From Afipia felis ATCC 53690 (GTDB taxonomy: Bacteria > Pseudomonadota > Alphaproteobacteria > Rhizobiales > Xanthobacteraceae), in contig NZ_KB375270.1 of the NCBI RefSeq assembly GCF_000314735.2, forward strand, positions 2,914,001 to 2,978,000: 64,000 bases of DNA, in the 5' to 3' direction. Positions within the stretch are counted from its first letter, which is position 1; each line of letters begins with the position of its first letter. Below the pieces are notes generated by a model. It was not told the origin of the DNA. It saw nothing but the letters and a program-made list of their open reading frames with translations, and did not search any database. Made by a program: the position numbers and the translations under genes. This document shows positions 7,865 through 14,877 of this stretch, piece by piece.

Positions 7865-8362
7865 ATGTCGAAGACTAAAACTCTCAAGGATTTATTCCAT
7901 GATACGCTCAAGGATATCTACTTCGCTGAGAAGAAGATTATGAGCGCATTGCCGAAGATGGCAAAGGCAGCTCAAAGCGACGAACTGCGTGCTGCTTTCG
8001 AAAAGCATCTCGAAGAAACCGAGGGCCAGGTGGAGCGCCTTGAGTCCGTCTTCGAGGAGCTTGGTGAGACAGCTCGCGGCAAAACCTGCGACGCGATCAT
8101 GGGCATCTTAGACGAAGGCAAGGAGATCATGTCGGAGTACAAGGGAGCTCCCGCCCTCGACGCCGGCTTACTCGCCGCGGCCCAAGCAGTCGAGCATTAT
8201 GAGATATCGCGTTACGGAACGCTCATCACTTGGGCAGAGGAGCTCGGTTTAAAGAAAGCCAGCCAGCTTCTCAAAGAGACGTTGGCAGAAGAAAAGAAAA
8301 CCGACCAAACGCTCACCAGCATCGCGAAATCAGTCGTTAACGCTGAAGCCGAAGCCGCGTGA
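7865..8362 (+). CDS. Ferritin-like DUF892 protein (YciE/YciF type)
   Basis: Protein of 165 residues forming the four-helix bundle of the DUF892 family. These proteins are stress-induced and ferritin-like, with a possible di-metal centre. Diagnostic stretches are LFHDTLKDIYFAEKKIMSAL near the N-terminus, KHLEETEGQVERLE at ~55-70, and AVEHYEISRYGTL at ~115-127, which supply the carboxylates and histidines. It lies in a stress-flavoured neighbourhood with DUF3606 and hsp20, as is usual in rhizobia. Start confirmed by a plausible spacing; no odd features. Confidence 0.9.
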   Translation: MSKTKTLKDLFHDTLKDIYFAEKKIMSALPKMAKAAQSDELRAAFEKHLEETEGQVERLESVFEELGETARGKTCDAIMGILDEGKEIMSEYKGAPALDAGLLAAAQAVEHYEISRYGTLITWAEELGLKKASQLLKETLAEEKKTDQTLTSIAKSVVNAEAEAA

Positions 8363-8444
8363 CTTCAATTGACCCGGTATAAAAGCCGGGCCAATTTGGC
8401 AGGAACGGACGATATTCTGGCGGAGCCAACCTAAGTGGAGTGCC

Positions 8445-8621
8445 ATGGCCGACGATCTGTCCAAGAAGGGTCCGCAGGACCGCAGTCACATCAACATGCA
8501 GGAAGATTACGAGGTGAAGTATTGGGCGCATCACCTTGGCGTTAGTCGGGAAGAGCTGAAGCGGGCCGTCGATAAGGTCGGAACCTCCGCAGCGGCGGTG
8601 CGAAAAGAACTCGGGAAATAG
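8445..8621 (+). CDS. DUF3606 small protein (58 aa)
   Basis: Short protein below usual length limits. MADDLSKKGPQDRSHINM followed by EVKYWAHHLGVSREELKRAV is the characteristic DUF3606 pattern (an N-terminal PQDRxxINxxE and a helix-turn-helix-like WxxxLGVSxxEL). A GTGGAG site lies 5 bases before the ATG. The family is common in proteobacteria near stress genes, and its function is unknown. The opposite-strand gene at 8531 overlaps its 3' half. Confidence 0.8.
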   Translation: MADDLSKKGPQDRSHINMQEDYEVKYWAHHLGVSREELKRAVDKVGTSAAAVRKELGK

Positions 8622-8791
8622 TCTCCGTCACTGCTGGTTAACCCCCGTAACGCCCTTTCCTCGGCCGCAAGCCTCGACTCTAAGGTCCCGCGATCTTCGT
8701 CCCGGAGGTTTGGTGAGGCGAGTAAGAAGTGACAATGGCCGATAACCTTTTCATGACCGCGAATGATGAAGCGGCGCAGTTCTTCATCCAT
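8531..8791 (-). CDS. Small hypothetical protein (86 aa)
   Basis: The first ~50 residues (MDEELRRFIIRGHEKVIGHC and LESRLAAEERALRGL) form two helices like those of a short alphaproteobacterial family. The last ~30 residues lie antisense to the DUF3606 gene and are low complexity, so either the gene has lost its original end or the overlap is tolerated. Function unknown. Confidence 0.45.
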   Translation of the reverse strand: MDEELRRFIIRGHEKVIGHCHFLLASPNLRDEDRGTLESRLAAEERALRGLTSSDGDYFPSSFRTAAAEVPTLSTARFSSSRLTPR

Positions 8792-8877
8792 GGGGCTGCC
8801 CCGTTTTTGTCAAAAGGTATTCAGAAAGTCTTCGATATTGCGTAGGCCAGCGGACAACCGCCGACCTACGCTAAAGC

Positions 8878-9078
8878 CTATCTCGTTGGGCGGCTATCAA
8901 TCCGGAGGCTACGCTCAAGGCTGGCAATCCGGGATTCCAAATCCGTCATCCAGTCCTCGGCTGGGATCATTCTCGGTTTCCCAAACTTGATTTCTGAGCC
9001 AAGCATGGCCTCTTTCAGTCTCCGCAGCCGCTGAAGCTCGAAGGCTTGGGGCACGCTCTTAAACATCGCCGCCTCCAT
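8878..9078 (-). CDS. Small hypothetical protein (66 aa)
   Basis: Its ATG overlaps the stop codon of the upstream gene (TGATG), indicating translational coupling with the gene at 9078-9404 and hence co-expression with hsp20. The sequence is helical and basic at its C-terminus. No domain recognised. Confidence 0.6.
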   Translation of the reverse strand: MEAAMFKSVPQAFELQRLRRLKEAMLGSEIKFGKPRMIPAEDWMTDLESRIASLERSLRIDSRPTR

Positions 9079-9404
9079 CAGGCCGCCGCGGGCACGCGGG
9101 ATACGGATCGACGCCGGACAGGCTTTCCTCCGGGCGGTCGAGGGCGATGATCGAGGCTAGAGAGGGCTTCCAAGATTTCGTCGATCGTCACCGGTCTGCG
9201 CTGGCCGGGGATTGCCCTTAGTGCAGGGCAGGAATTTACGGCAGCAGCGTCGGAAGCCCAAGATGCCAGGATGGCTCTCTTTTCTGCGACGGTCAGCCCT
9301 TCCTGGGCCAGAACATCCCGTGGATGGTCATAAACCAATCCAGGATGAAAGATGCCGTTGAGATCGAACACATCGTCTTCGTTAAATCTGCCGTGGATAG
9401 TCAT
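9078..9404 (-). CDS. Hypothetical protein downstream of hsp20
   Basis: Protein of 108 residues. The start at 9404 is fixed by a strong AAGGAGGA site; the open frame extends upstream without such a signal. LAQEGLTVAEKRAILASWAS and PVTIDEILEALSSLD define a family regularly found beside small heat-shock genes in rhizobia. The middle helix is amphipathic and the tail is basic and Pro-rich. It lies 74 bases after the hsp20 stop and overlaps the next gene, so it is probably the second gene of a heat-shock operon. Its role is unknown. Confidence 0.75.
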   Translation of the reverse strand: MTIHGRFNEDDVFDLNGIFHPGLVYDHPRDVLAQEGLTVAEKRAILASWASDAAAVNSCPALRAIPGQRRPVTIDEILEALSSLDHRPRPPGGKPVRRRSVSRVPAAA

Positions 9405-9478
9405 CTCGTCCTCCTTCTTCTCCTTTCGTTGCGGACGCCAGTGGGGGCGGCTCGGTTTTCGAGCCGCCCCGAGGAAGG

Positions 9479-9934
9479 TCAAGCAGCCTTCGATTCAATT
9501 TGGTGGACGTTGGAAGGCGAAGAGCCAGCGTTGATTTCGATTTTACGGGGCTTCATCGCCTCAGGAACTTCGCGAACCAGATCAATACGCAGAATGCCAT
9601 TCTCGAATGAGGCATTCTTCACCTCAACATGATCGGCGAGGCTAAACTGCCGTCGGAACGCTCGCGCGGATATTCCATGATAAAGGAACTCCCGCTTTTC
9701 CTCGTTCTTACGGCCCTCAATGGTAACAACATTCTGCTCGGCAGTGACGCTGACATCGTTCGGCGCGAAGCCAGCCAGCGCCAGAGAAATCTGGTACTGA
9801 TTGTCGCCGACGCGCTCGATGTTGTACGGGGGGTAGCTTTCCTCGCTGTTGCGTTGCGCCGCATCAACGAGGTCGATCAATCGGTCGAAGCCGATCGAAG
9901 AACGCCAGAGAGGCGTAAAGTCAAAGGTCCTCAT
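9479..9934 (-). CDS. hsp20: Small heat-shock protein Hsp20 (IbpA-like)
   Basis: Protein of 151 residues, the normal size of class A rhizobial small heat-shock proteins, which hold unfolded proteins for refolding by DnaK. The N-terminus MRTFDFTPLWRSSIGFDRL is the family signature. The alpha-crystallin domain spans ~35-130 (SYPPYNIERVGDNQYQISLA; GISARAFRRQFSLADHVEV; ASFENGILRIDL), and a C-terminal extension follows. The ATG at 9934 is preceded by GGAGGAT and matches the family start; upstream in-frame codons lie in the leader RNA. The predicted thermometer and RpoH-like promoter imply heat induction. Confidence 0.95.
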   Translation of the reverse strand: MRTFDFTPLWRSSIGFDRLIDLVDAAQRNSEESYPPYNIERVGDNQYQISLALAGFAPNDVSVTAEQNVVTIEGRKNEEKREFLYHGISARAFRRQFSLADHVEVKNASFENGILRIDLVREVPEAMKPRKIEINAGSSPSNVHQIESKAA

Positions 9935-10036
9935 AGCCAAATCCTCCATAGAGCAAGATGGATACGAGCAGACACCGGACACCACCGGCGCCCGCCTCGC
10001 GGAGCCCATCAGGCGCTCCGCACCACTCAGCGTGGC
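9935..10036 (-). promoter_or_regulatory. ROSE-type RNA thermometer in hsp20 leader
   Basis: On the minus strand the ~100-nt leader can fold into successive hairpins: CCAC/GTGG (10035-10023), CGGAGC/GCTCCG (10020-10000), and a final one in which ATCTTGCTC pairs with GGAGGAT across a UAU loop, leaving one bulged G opposite the ribosome-binding site. That bulged-G anti-Shine-Dalgarno hairpin directly before an hsp20 start codon is the defining trait of ROSE elements, which melt at heat-shock temperature. The pairing was read by eye. Confidence 0.75.
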
Positions 10037-10043
10037 GACAAAA

Positions 10044-10072
10044 AAATTAGAAAAGGATCGTTTTTCGTCAAG
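10044..10072 (-). promoter_or_regulatory. Candidate RpoH (sigma-32) promoter for hsp20
   Basis: CTTG at 10072-10069, an 18-base spacer, then CTAATTT at 10050-10044, close to the alphaproteobacterial RpoH pattern CTTG-N17/18-CyTAT. It places transcription start at about 10037, exactly at the start of the predicted ROSE leader. Confidence 0.55.
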
Positions 10073-10440
10073 AGGGCAGAACGATTTTTTTAAGGTTCCC
10101 GGAAACCGGTTCGAGCTAAGGACTTGGCGTCTTTAACGTTTGGAGAACTGATTTTGGAAAAAAAGCCTGTCCCTGACTTTTTATCACTAAACTCGTCGAT
10201 GGCCCGTTCGCCTGAGTGGCGCAAATTGAGTGCTATGGGAGCATTCGGTGTCTGTCAGGTTCATGTAAGCATTGAGAACTAGTTTGAGGGGGCGTTACAG
10301 CAGCGTGTTCCGAGAGCTCCCATCCGAGACGTTAAACGATCAGCATCGCGCGGATAAAATCAAAAAAACGTCTGAGAGGAAAAGGAAGTTTCTCCGCTTA
10401 GACGTGATGGTGATGATTGCAGCTACGCGTAAGGAACACC
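10073..10440. other. Intergenic stretch, nothing recognised
   Basis: Moderate AT-rich sequence between the hsp20 promoter and the PilZ gene. I see no conserved gene, tRNA or clear terminator in it. Confidence 0.5.
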
Positions 10441-10785
10441 GTGCATAAAAATCGTCGTGAGGTTTCTCATCGCGTATCCTTCACTCGAGGCTATCCCGCT
10501 TGGATTATGAGCATTGATGGCACGCGGCGTTTGGATTGCGATCTCGTGGAAATATCGGAGGCTGGTGCTCAACTAATCGTCAAAAAATCGATAGCTGGCC
10601 TTAAGGAATTTTTTCTTGTGCTCTCATCGGTTGGAACGCCCGCTTACAGACGCTGCAATTTGGCCTGGGTTGACGGTGAAAGCGTGGGTGTCAGGTTCAT
10701 TCTCAAATCTTCCAAAAAACAAGACGAGTCGACTGAAGACACCTCAAGCGCATCAAAAGGCGATGCTCGACCTAATTCGCGATAA
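10441..10785 (+). CDS. PilZ-domain protein, possible c-di-GMP receptor
   Basis: Single-domain protein of 114 residues from a GTG with AAGGAA upstream; a TTG eight codons earlier is also possible. The PilZ pattern is visible: basic N-terminal RREVSHR, then DLVEISEAGAQL corresponding to the D/NxSxxG turn, and a beta-barrel ending in WVDGESVGVRF. PilZ proteins bind cyclic di-GMP through the RxxxR and D/NxSxxG motifs; here RREVSHR provides RxxxxR rather than strict RxxxR, so binding is uncertain. The next frame is a second, truncated PilZ. Confidence 0.75.
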   Translation: MHKNRREVSHRVSFTRGYPAWIMSIDGTRRLDCDLVEISEAGAQLIVKKSIAGLKEFFLVLSSVGTPAYRRCNLAWVDGESVGVRFILKSSKKQDESTEDTSSASKGDARPNSR

Positions 10786-10804
10786 TAATTGGCTCAATAG
10801 CAGC

Positions 10805-11005
10805 ATGACTGAGAAACGGATCGCACAACGCCGTCGAATATTGAAGGCCGGGTTCATTGAGACCAGCGGTGGCATTAATTGCTTTGTAAGAAACATCTCC
10901 GAAACCGGTGCCTCAATCGAAGTTTCTATCCATGACTCCATAAGGGAAATTGCCGGACAGCAGGAGCGCGAGCGAGTCGCTGCGGAAGAGACAGCATTCC
11001 GGTGA
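10805..11005 (+). pseudogene. Chimeric remnant: PilZ N-terminus fused to LRYG-family tail
   Basis: The frame begins as a second PilZ protein (MTEKRIAQRRRILKAGFIE then CFVRNISETGASIEV). At about 10927 it switches into a diverged copy of the C-terminal segment of the gene at 68 (IHDSIREIAGQQERERVAAE against IHDSIMEIAEQQERERLAAE). The identical TATCCATGACTCCATAA is the cross-over zone. The frame is then cut by the IS3 element, whose first three bases supply the TGA stop. It is therefore a rearranged remnant, not a natural gene. Confidence 0.8.
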
Positions 11006-11036
11006 CCGGCCCCCACTGAGTGGTCCGATTGGAATG

Positions 11037-11912
11037 TTAGTTTAGCGATTGCATTTTGACTATCTCCTTTGGTGCAGGCCAGACGAGAGCCTCGGGTGCC
11101 GGCGGTCGATATCCCAGTGATGAGTGTGGACGCACCGTGTTGTAGTGGCGGCGCCAGCTTTCAATGACGGTCTGGGCTTCCTTCAATGTGTAGAAGATCT
11201 CGCCGTTGAGCAGTTCATCGCGCAGCTTGCCGTTGAAGCTCTCGCAATAGCCATTCTCCCATGGACTTCCAGGTTCGATGTAAGCGGTCATGGCTCCGAC
11301 GGTGGCGATCCAATCCCGAAGCGCCTCGGCGACGAACTCAGGGCCATTGTCTGAACGTATGTGTGCAGGGATGCCCCGTGAGACGAACAGCTCGCAGAGT
11401 GCCTCGATGACGTCGGTGGCCTTGAGCTTCCGTGCGACACGGATGGCCAGGCTCTCACGACTGAACTCGTCGATGATGCACAACATCCGAAACGCCTTGC
11501 CATCGTGGGTGCGGTCAGCGACGAAGTCATAGGACCAGACATGGTTGGGCCGCTCCGGCCGCAGACGGATGCACGAGCCGTCGGTGAGCCACAGACGCCC
11601 GCGTTTAGGCTGTTTGGCAGGGACCTTCAGCCCCTCGCATCGCCAGATCCGCTCAACACGCTTCTTGTTCACCGTCCAGCCGGCTCTACGAAGCAACGCC
11701 GTAATCCGGCGATATCCGTAGCGGCCATATTGGCGGGCAAGCTCGATGATGTCGGCAGTCAGTGCTGCCTCGTCATCGGGTGTCGTTGGGATCTTGCGCT
11801 GCGTCGATCGGTACTGGCCCAACGCTCGACATGCCCGTCTCTCGGAGATGCAAAGCTCGGTCATCACATGATCGACGCACGCTCGGCGTCGGGAGGGGCT
11901 TAGAAGTTTCCC
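11037..11912 (-). CDS. IS3-family transposase OrfB (integrase core)
   Basis: Made as an OrfAB fusion by -1 frameshifting; the region after the shift is ~290 residues. HTH_21 lies at ~40-75 (RQYGRYGYRRITALLRRAGW). The DDE integrase domain follows with WSYDFVADRTHDGKAF (first Asp), [15 protein letters not shown] (second Asp) and [20 protein letters not shown] (Glu). The C-terminus has the usual [17 protein letters not shown]. The frame is intact, so this copy may still be active. A near-identical interrupted copy lies at 21488-24848. Confidence 0.9.
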   Translation of the reverse strand, partial: GKLLSPSRRRACVDHVMTELCISERRACRALGQYRSTQRKIPTTPDDEAALTADIIELARQYGRYGYRRITALLRRAGWTVNKKRVERIWRCEGLKVPAKQPKRGRLWLTDGSCIRLRPERPNHVWSYDFVADRTHDGKAFRMLCIIDEFSRESLAIRVARKLKATDVIEALCELFVSRGIPAHIRSDNGPEFVAEALRDWIATVGAMTAYIEPGSPWENGYCESFNGKLRDELLNGEIFYTLKEAQTVIESWRRHYNTVRPHSSLGYRPPAPEALVWPAPKEIVKMQSLN

Positions 11913-12178
11913 TTCGCGGCCTCTGCCAGGATCAACTTGTCCAGCGTCAGATCCGACACCGCGCGACGAAGCCGGGTGTTCTCGGTCTCCAGCTCTTTCA
12001 AGCGCTTCACCTGATCGCCCTTCAGGCCACCGTACTCGTTTCGCCACCGATAGTAGGTTACTTCCGTCACACCTATCGCTCGGACTGCGTCTGCCACCTG
12101 CCGGCCCTGCGCCATCAGCACATCAACCTGCCGAAGCTTCGCAACAATCTCTTCAGCCGTATGCCTCTTCCTTGCCAT
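11900..12178 (-). CDS. IS3-family transposase OrfA
   Basis: Protein of 92 residues: an HTH_8-type domain (KRHTAEEIVAKLRQVDVLMA ... GVTEVTYYRWRNEYGG) followed by a leucine-zipper coiled coil (LKELETENTRLRRAVSDLTL). The start at 12178 gives the standard MARKRHTAEE beginning. Near its end the slippery heptamer GGGAAAC (11906-11912, minus strand) is in the correct X XXY YYZ register; a -1 shift turns the ending KGNF into KGKLLSPSRRRA and enters orfB. Confidence 0.9.
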   Translation of the reverse strand: MARKRHTAEEIVAKLRQVDVLMAQGRQVADAVRAIGVTEVTYYRWRNEYGGLKGDQVKRLKELETENTRLRRAVSDLTLDKLILAEAAKGNF

Positions 12179-12240
12179 CGATCTTATCCTCCATCCGAAA
12201 ATCATACTTCAGGGAGGACCACTTCAAAGGGGGCAGATCA

Positions 12241-12412
12241 GAAGCGCAATCGTTGCCGTTATTGGGTATTTGCTCCTTGGTCGGACCGGAGAGGACGACT
12301 GAAGCCGATAGCTATCGTGATGGAATATATCCTTCAGCTGATGCTCGCGTTTGCCGCGATATCTGCTGCGTGGTGTGTGGCGGGCTATATCAAGGATCGG
12401 TTTCTTCAATGA
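12241..12412 (+). pseudogene. Remnant copy of 3' end of the 1728 membrane gene plus miniprotein
   Basis: Bases 12250-12412 match 2890-3052 at high identity. The first part corresponds to the last ~17 codons of the membrane-protein gene (VIGYLLL then GRTGED). An intact 32-codon miniprotein frame follows at 12317-12412 (VMEYILQLMLAFAAIS..., GTG or ATG start), nearly identical to that at 2957. The IS3 element removed everything upstream, so the miniprotein has lost its native promoter here. Confidence 0.75.
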
Positions 12413-12418
12413 AGCTTC

Positions 12419-12942
12419 CTACCTCTCCCCGTCAGAACAAGTTGAGGGACGACCACCACCAGTGATGCAGGCTCGATATTCCCATGGCGGTGCCCACGTC
12501 CCAACCCAGATGCCCTTTTCTCCGTGACGAGCGCGATCTTGAGTCGTGCCGTAACGGCCATGTGAATATCGGGGCCAATCAAGCGCCAGCCCGGTCTCGA
12601 CCAGCCATTCCGCTATGTCGGCTCCATTGACCGAACATCTGGCGACGGTTCTGCCATAGCGGTCACGATCAATGGGCTCGCAGTTCACAATCTTGCCTAA
12701 AGTGAACGCAGACAGCTTGTTGGCTGCTTCGGCTCCGCACCGATACAGGTCGCTATTGTTGTTACGGCAAAGCTGCGAGGATTCCGGAGCGTCGATGCCC
12801 CAGAGGCGAATGCGCTGACCATGAATCTCGATGGTATCGCCGTCGATAACCGAAGCTTGGCCAACAATATTCTTGGCCGCATTTGCCGAAGGCAGTGCTA
12901 GTAAGACGAACGGCGTAACGGTTAAAGCGATTTGCTATTCAT
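12419..12942 (-). pseudogene. Secreted thermonuclease-like (SNase) gene with 5' frameshift
   Basis: Encodes a staphylococcal-nuclease-type endonuclease of ~174 residues. Active-site elements are present: IRLWGIDAPE (first catalytic Arg), CGAEAANKL (Glu region) and DRYGRTVA (second Arg), preceded by VIDGDTIEIHG. The only ATG at 12942 opens MNSKSL and then hits TAA. The nuclease frame has a TAG just upstream and no usable start. One extra A in the AAA run near 12928-12933 would give MNSKIALTVTPFVLLALPSA, a perfect signal peptide. Total length 524 is one short of a multiple of three. Recently broken gene or assembly error. Confidence 0.8.
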
Positions 12943-13649
12943 GATGGTTGTTGATTTTCGCTCACTGTAGTCTTCTCCCATATTCAGCCAAAGCGACAAA
13001 AAGCTCGTAAACTTTCCGAGCGCAAACCCGTTCATGAACTTCGTATTGTTGTCCGCTTTGTGAGCGTAGGGCTACATCTTCGTTTCGACCTCAGGGACAT
13101 CCTCAATTCCTGTTTGCGTTACGGCAAGCCGGACGCTCGGCACCCTAGAAGCTTTGCGCCGTGGAATAAGCTGTAAGGCCAAAACAAAAGGAGCCGACCG
13201 GGAGTTAGGCCGGCCGGCTCAAATGACAACTGCTGGATCGCCCCAGTTCCGCTGCGTAGGTCAATAGATCAGCCCCGCAAACGTTCCTGTCGCTGACTTT
13301 TATAAAAACGCGGCCCGGCGAGCAGGCACTCTCACAAGAGCAGGCAAGCCGAGCCGCGCCCCGGGTCGCCCTAAAGCGCCTCTCGGTTCGCGCACCGTAG
13401 GCTTATCCGTCAACATCACAAGAACTAACAGTGACCCGCCTTGCGAAGGCCCTGGCAAGACAGTGGTGAGCGCAAAGGAAGCCCCGCCGCCTAGCTCGTG
13501 GTCGAGAGCTCTACAACGTCACGCCGTTCGGAATACCAAGGGATAGGGCGGGTCGGATTCTGCCTCATCCTGCGGGTTGTCCAGGCTTCGCATCCGCCTG
13601 GGACGGATCGAATTTCGGATGAGGCGGCTACAAAACGCAGACTGATGGC
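12943..13649. other. Long non-coding stretch with structured DNA
   Basis: About 700 bp without a convincing gene. It holds GC-rich self-complementary segments around 13186-13220 (GAGCCGACCG...CGGCCGGCTC) and 13310-13365, and a nested inverted repeat at 13562-13625. It could contain a small RNA or decayed genes; I cannot name one. Confidence 0.45.
13562..13625. repeat. Nested inverted repeat
   Basis: Outer arms GCCTCATCC (13562-13570) and GGATGAGGC (13617-13625) are exact reverse complements. Inside them GTCCAGGC and GCCTGGGAC form a second stem with one bulge. Such a two-tier hairpin outside genes suggests a structured RNA or protein-binding site. Confidence 0.5.
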
Positions 13650-13859
13650 CTAATTATAGGCTGTCCGAGGCGAGAACCGATCATGCCAACGATCACGAAG
13701 TTTTTCTAGCGCGGCGAGTGCCGGTGACTTGTGTGCCTGAAGGATAGAGTTTCTAGGGGCCGCTCGAATTTCGTCCTCAAGCATCAATGTTAGAATCTGA
13801 TGCTTTATTGCGGCCGTTGAATGCAATCTGATCTTTCGCCCTGAACGGTGATTTCTCAT
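13650..13859 (-). CDS. Small basic hypothetical protein (69 aa)
   Basis: Starts at the ATG 13859 with AAGGTGAG upstream; the stop codon of the preceding gene lies inside that ribosome-binding site. Basic N-terminus (RNHRSGRKIRLH) and two helices. Third gene of a three-gene minus-strand set (14267 to 13650). No recognised function. Confidence 0.5.
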   Translation of the reverse strand: MRNHRSGRKIRLHSTAAIKHQILTLMLEDEIRAAPRNSILQAHKSPALAALEKLRDRWHDRFSPRTAYN

Positions 13860-13866
13860 GGCCTGC

Positions 13867-14070
13867 TCACCTTTGGTCGGAAATCCGGGCTTGGTCCGAC
13901 TTCGATCTGTCCATTTCTTTTTGAATTGCCATCCCACTACGTTCCGTCTCTTTTTCCCAAAGACACGATAGAGCTGCGGTGATGGTTGAATCGGCCTCGC
14001 GCGCCAATCGCGAACGAAGCTGGCCAAGCCGCTTTATGCTGGCTTGCATAAAGAGCGAGTCGGCCATCAT
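13867..14070 (-). CDS. Small hypothetical protein (67 aa)
   Basis: I choose the ATG at 14070 because it overlaps the previous stop (ATGA coupling); a start 11 codons upstream is possible. The protein is helical (FMQASIKRLGQLRSRLAREA) and charged. Unknown function; likely co-translated with its upstream neighbour. Confidence 0.5.
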   Translation of the reverse strand: MMADSLFMQASIKRLGQLRSRLAREADSTITAALSCLWEKETERSGMAIQKEMDRSKSDQARISDQR

Positions 14071-14267
14071 GTCGGAGCCTGTAAGCCGGGAGATGTGATC
14101 CATGCATTGACCTGAAAAGCAGCCTCCACCTGCTGGGCGCGCCTTATGAGCCGTTGGCGCGCTTCCCCCAAAGGGGTTGAACTCGCCGCAGTTCGAAGGC
14201 GCCTAGATTCTAGGATCAGGCGTTGAGCAAGTGGCAGCATGGATTTGGAAGGAAACATTGGATGCAC
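14067..14267 (-). CDS. Small hypothetical protein (66 aa), rhizobial family
   Basis: The C-terminal half (RQRLIRRAQQVEAAFQVNAW followed by SPGLQAPT) is a pattern I know from numerous Bradyrhizobium short proteins ending in W..SPGL.PP/T. First gene of the three-gene set. No function known. Confidence 0.6.
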   Translation of the reverse strand: MHPMFPSKSMLPLAQRLILESRRLRTAASSTPLGEARQRLIRRAQQVEAAFQVNAWITSPGLQAPT

Positions 14268-14414
14268 CTCTGTATGCAGAGGGCGGGAGCACTACACTCT
14301 CAGTCACCGATAGATGCCGGAAGGCCGCGCGGTGATGATCCATAGATGGCTATGAAACCGACTTAAACGAGTCCCTCAAGAAAATAATTCCCTCGAACGA
14401 TGAGTCTGCGCAAC

Positions 14415-14510
14415 TTAAATTAAGTGCCAGATAGCTGTGACCGCTACCAGCAGGGCAAGCAGCAGCGGCACGACAATGGGTGGTACGAACCAGTCGCGAA
14501 ATTTTGTCAT
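14415..14510 (-). CDS. 31-residue membrane miniprotein
   Basis: ATG frame giving MTKFRDWFVPPIVVPLLLAL followed by LVAVTAIWHLI: a short cytoplasmic end with W-F-VPPIV, then one membrane helix. The WFVPPIVxP motif is shared by many tiny Bradyrhizobium membrane proteins. Too short for standard calling. Function unknown. Confidence 0.5.
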   Translation of the reverse strand: MTKFRDWFVPPIVVPLLLALLVAVTAIWHLI

Positions 14511-14525
14511 CGGCTATCTCCGGTA

Positions 14526-14551
14526 TGAAAAAAGCCCGGCAAATGCCGGGC
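14526..14551 (-). terminator. Rho-independent terminator
   Basis: On the minus strand GCCCGGC-ATTT-GCCGGGC is followed by TTTTTT. It lies 26 bases after the 42-residue gene and ends its transcript. Confidence 0.85.
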
Positions 14552-14576
14552 TTCCTCATCGGCCCATTCGGGCAAA

Positions 14577-14705
14577 TTACTTCTGTTCAGCAGGCTTCTG
14601 AGTTGGCTTATTGCCACCATCGTTATCCTGCTTCTGGCCCGGCTTATTGTCGCCCGGAGCGGCGGTCTGGGGCGCTGTGGGTGCATTTTGATTGCTATCG
14701 GTCAT
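14577..14705 (-). CDS. 42-residue low-complexity protein
   Basis: ATG frame with AAAGGAAA upstream and a strong terminator directly downstream, which supports a real monocistronic gene. The product is hydrophilic and disordered, rich in Gln, Asn, Pro, Gly and Lys (TDSNQNAPTAPQTAAPGDNK). It may be a small stress hydrophilin; that is only a guess from composition. Confidence 0.55.
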   Translation of the reverse strand: MTDSNQNAPTAPQTAAPGDNKPGQKQDNDGGNKPTQKPAEQK

Positions 14706-14877
14706 CGTATTTCCTTTCAGGAAATACCTAAAGACATTCTAGGTACCTTACCTAAATGGGATCTCAACCTAGAATTACAACGGACGACTTGAAAACTTTT
14801 AGTTGTGGAGTATTTGTCAGGAGGCTGCCTAACCGCCCCGGCGGGGTTTTTCTATTCCGGCGGTATCATTTCCGCGC

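Larger units (their letters stand above)
11003..12240 (-). mobile_element. IS3-family element (IS407-like), copy 1, 1238 bp
   Basis: Complete element with imperfect terminal inverted repeats of about 25 bp (TGATCTGCCCCCTTTGAAG at the right end read inward, TGACCGGCCCC...GAGTGGTCC at the left) and two overlapping frames orfA/orfB. The unit length is exactly equal to copy 2 without its IS21 insertion. There is no matching target duplication. The left flank matches sequence near 420 and the right flank matches sequence near 2892, so DNA between these points was lost from a duplicated segment. Confidence 0.92.

Noticed and set aside
10616..10804. Longer start for the frame ending at 11005
   Set aside because: Residues before 10805 overlap the first PilZ gene in another frame and do not resemble PilZ; the ATG at 10805 begins a typical second PilZ.
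12697..12882. 61-codon frame starting MRPRILLAK
   Set aside because: Out-of-frame translation of the nuclease gene, whose true frame shows the active-site motifs.
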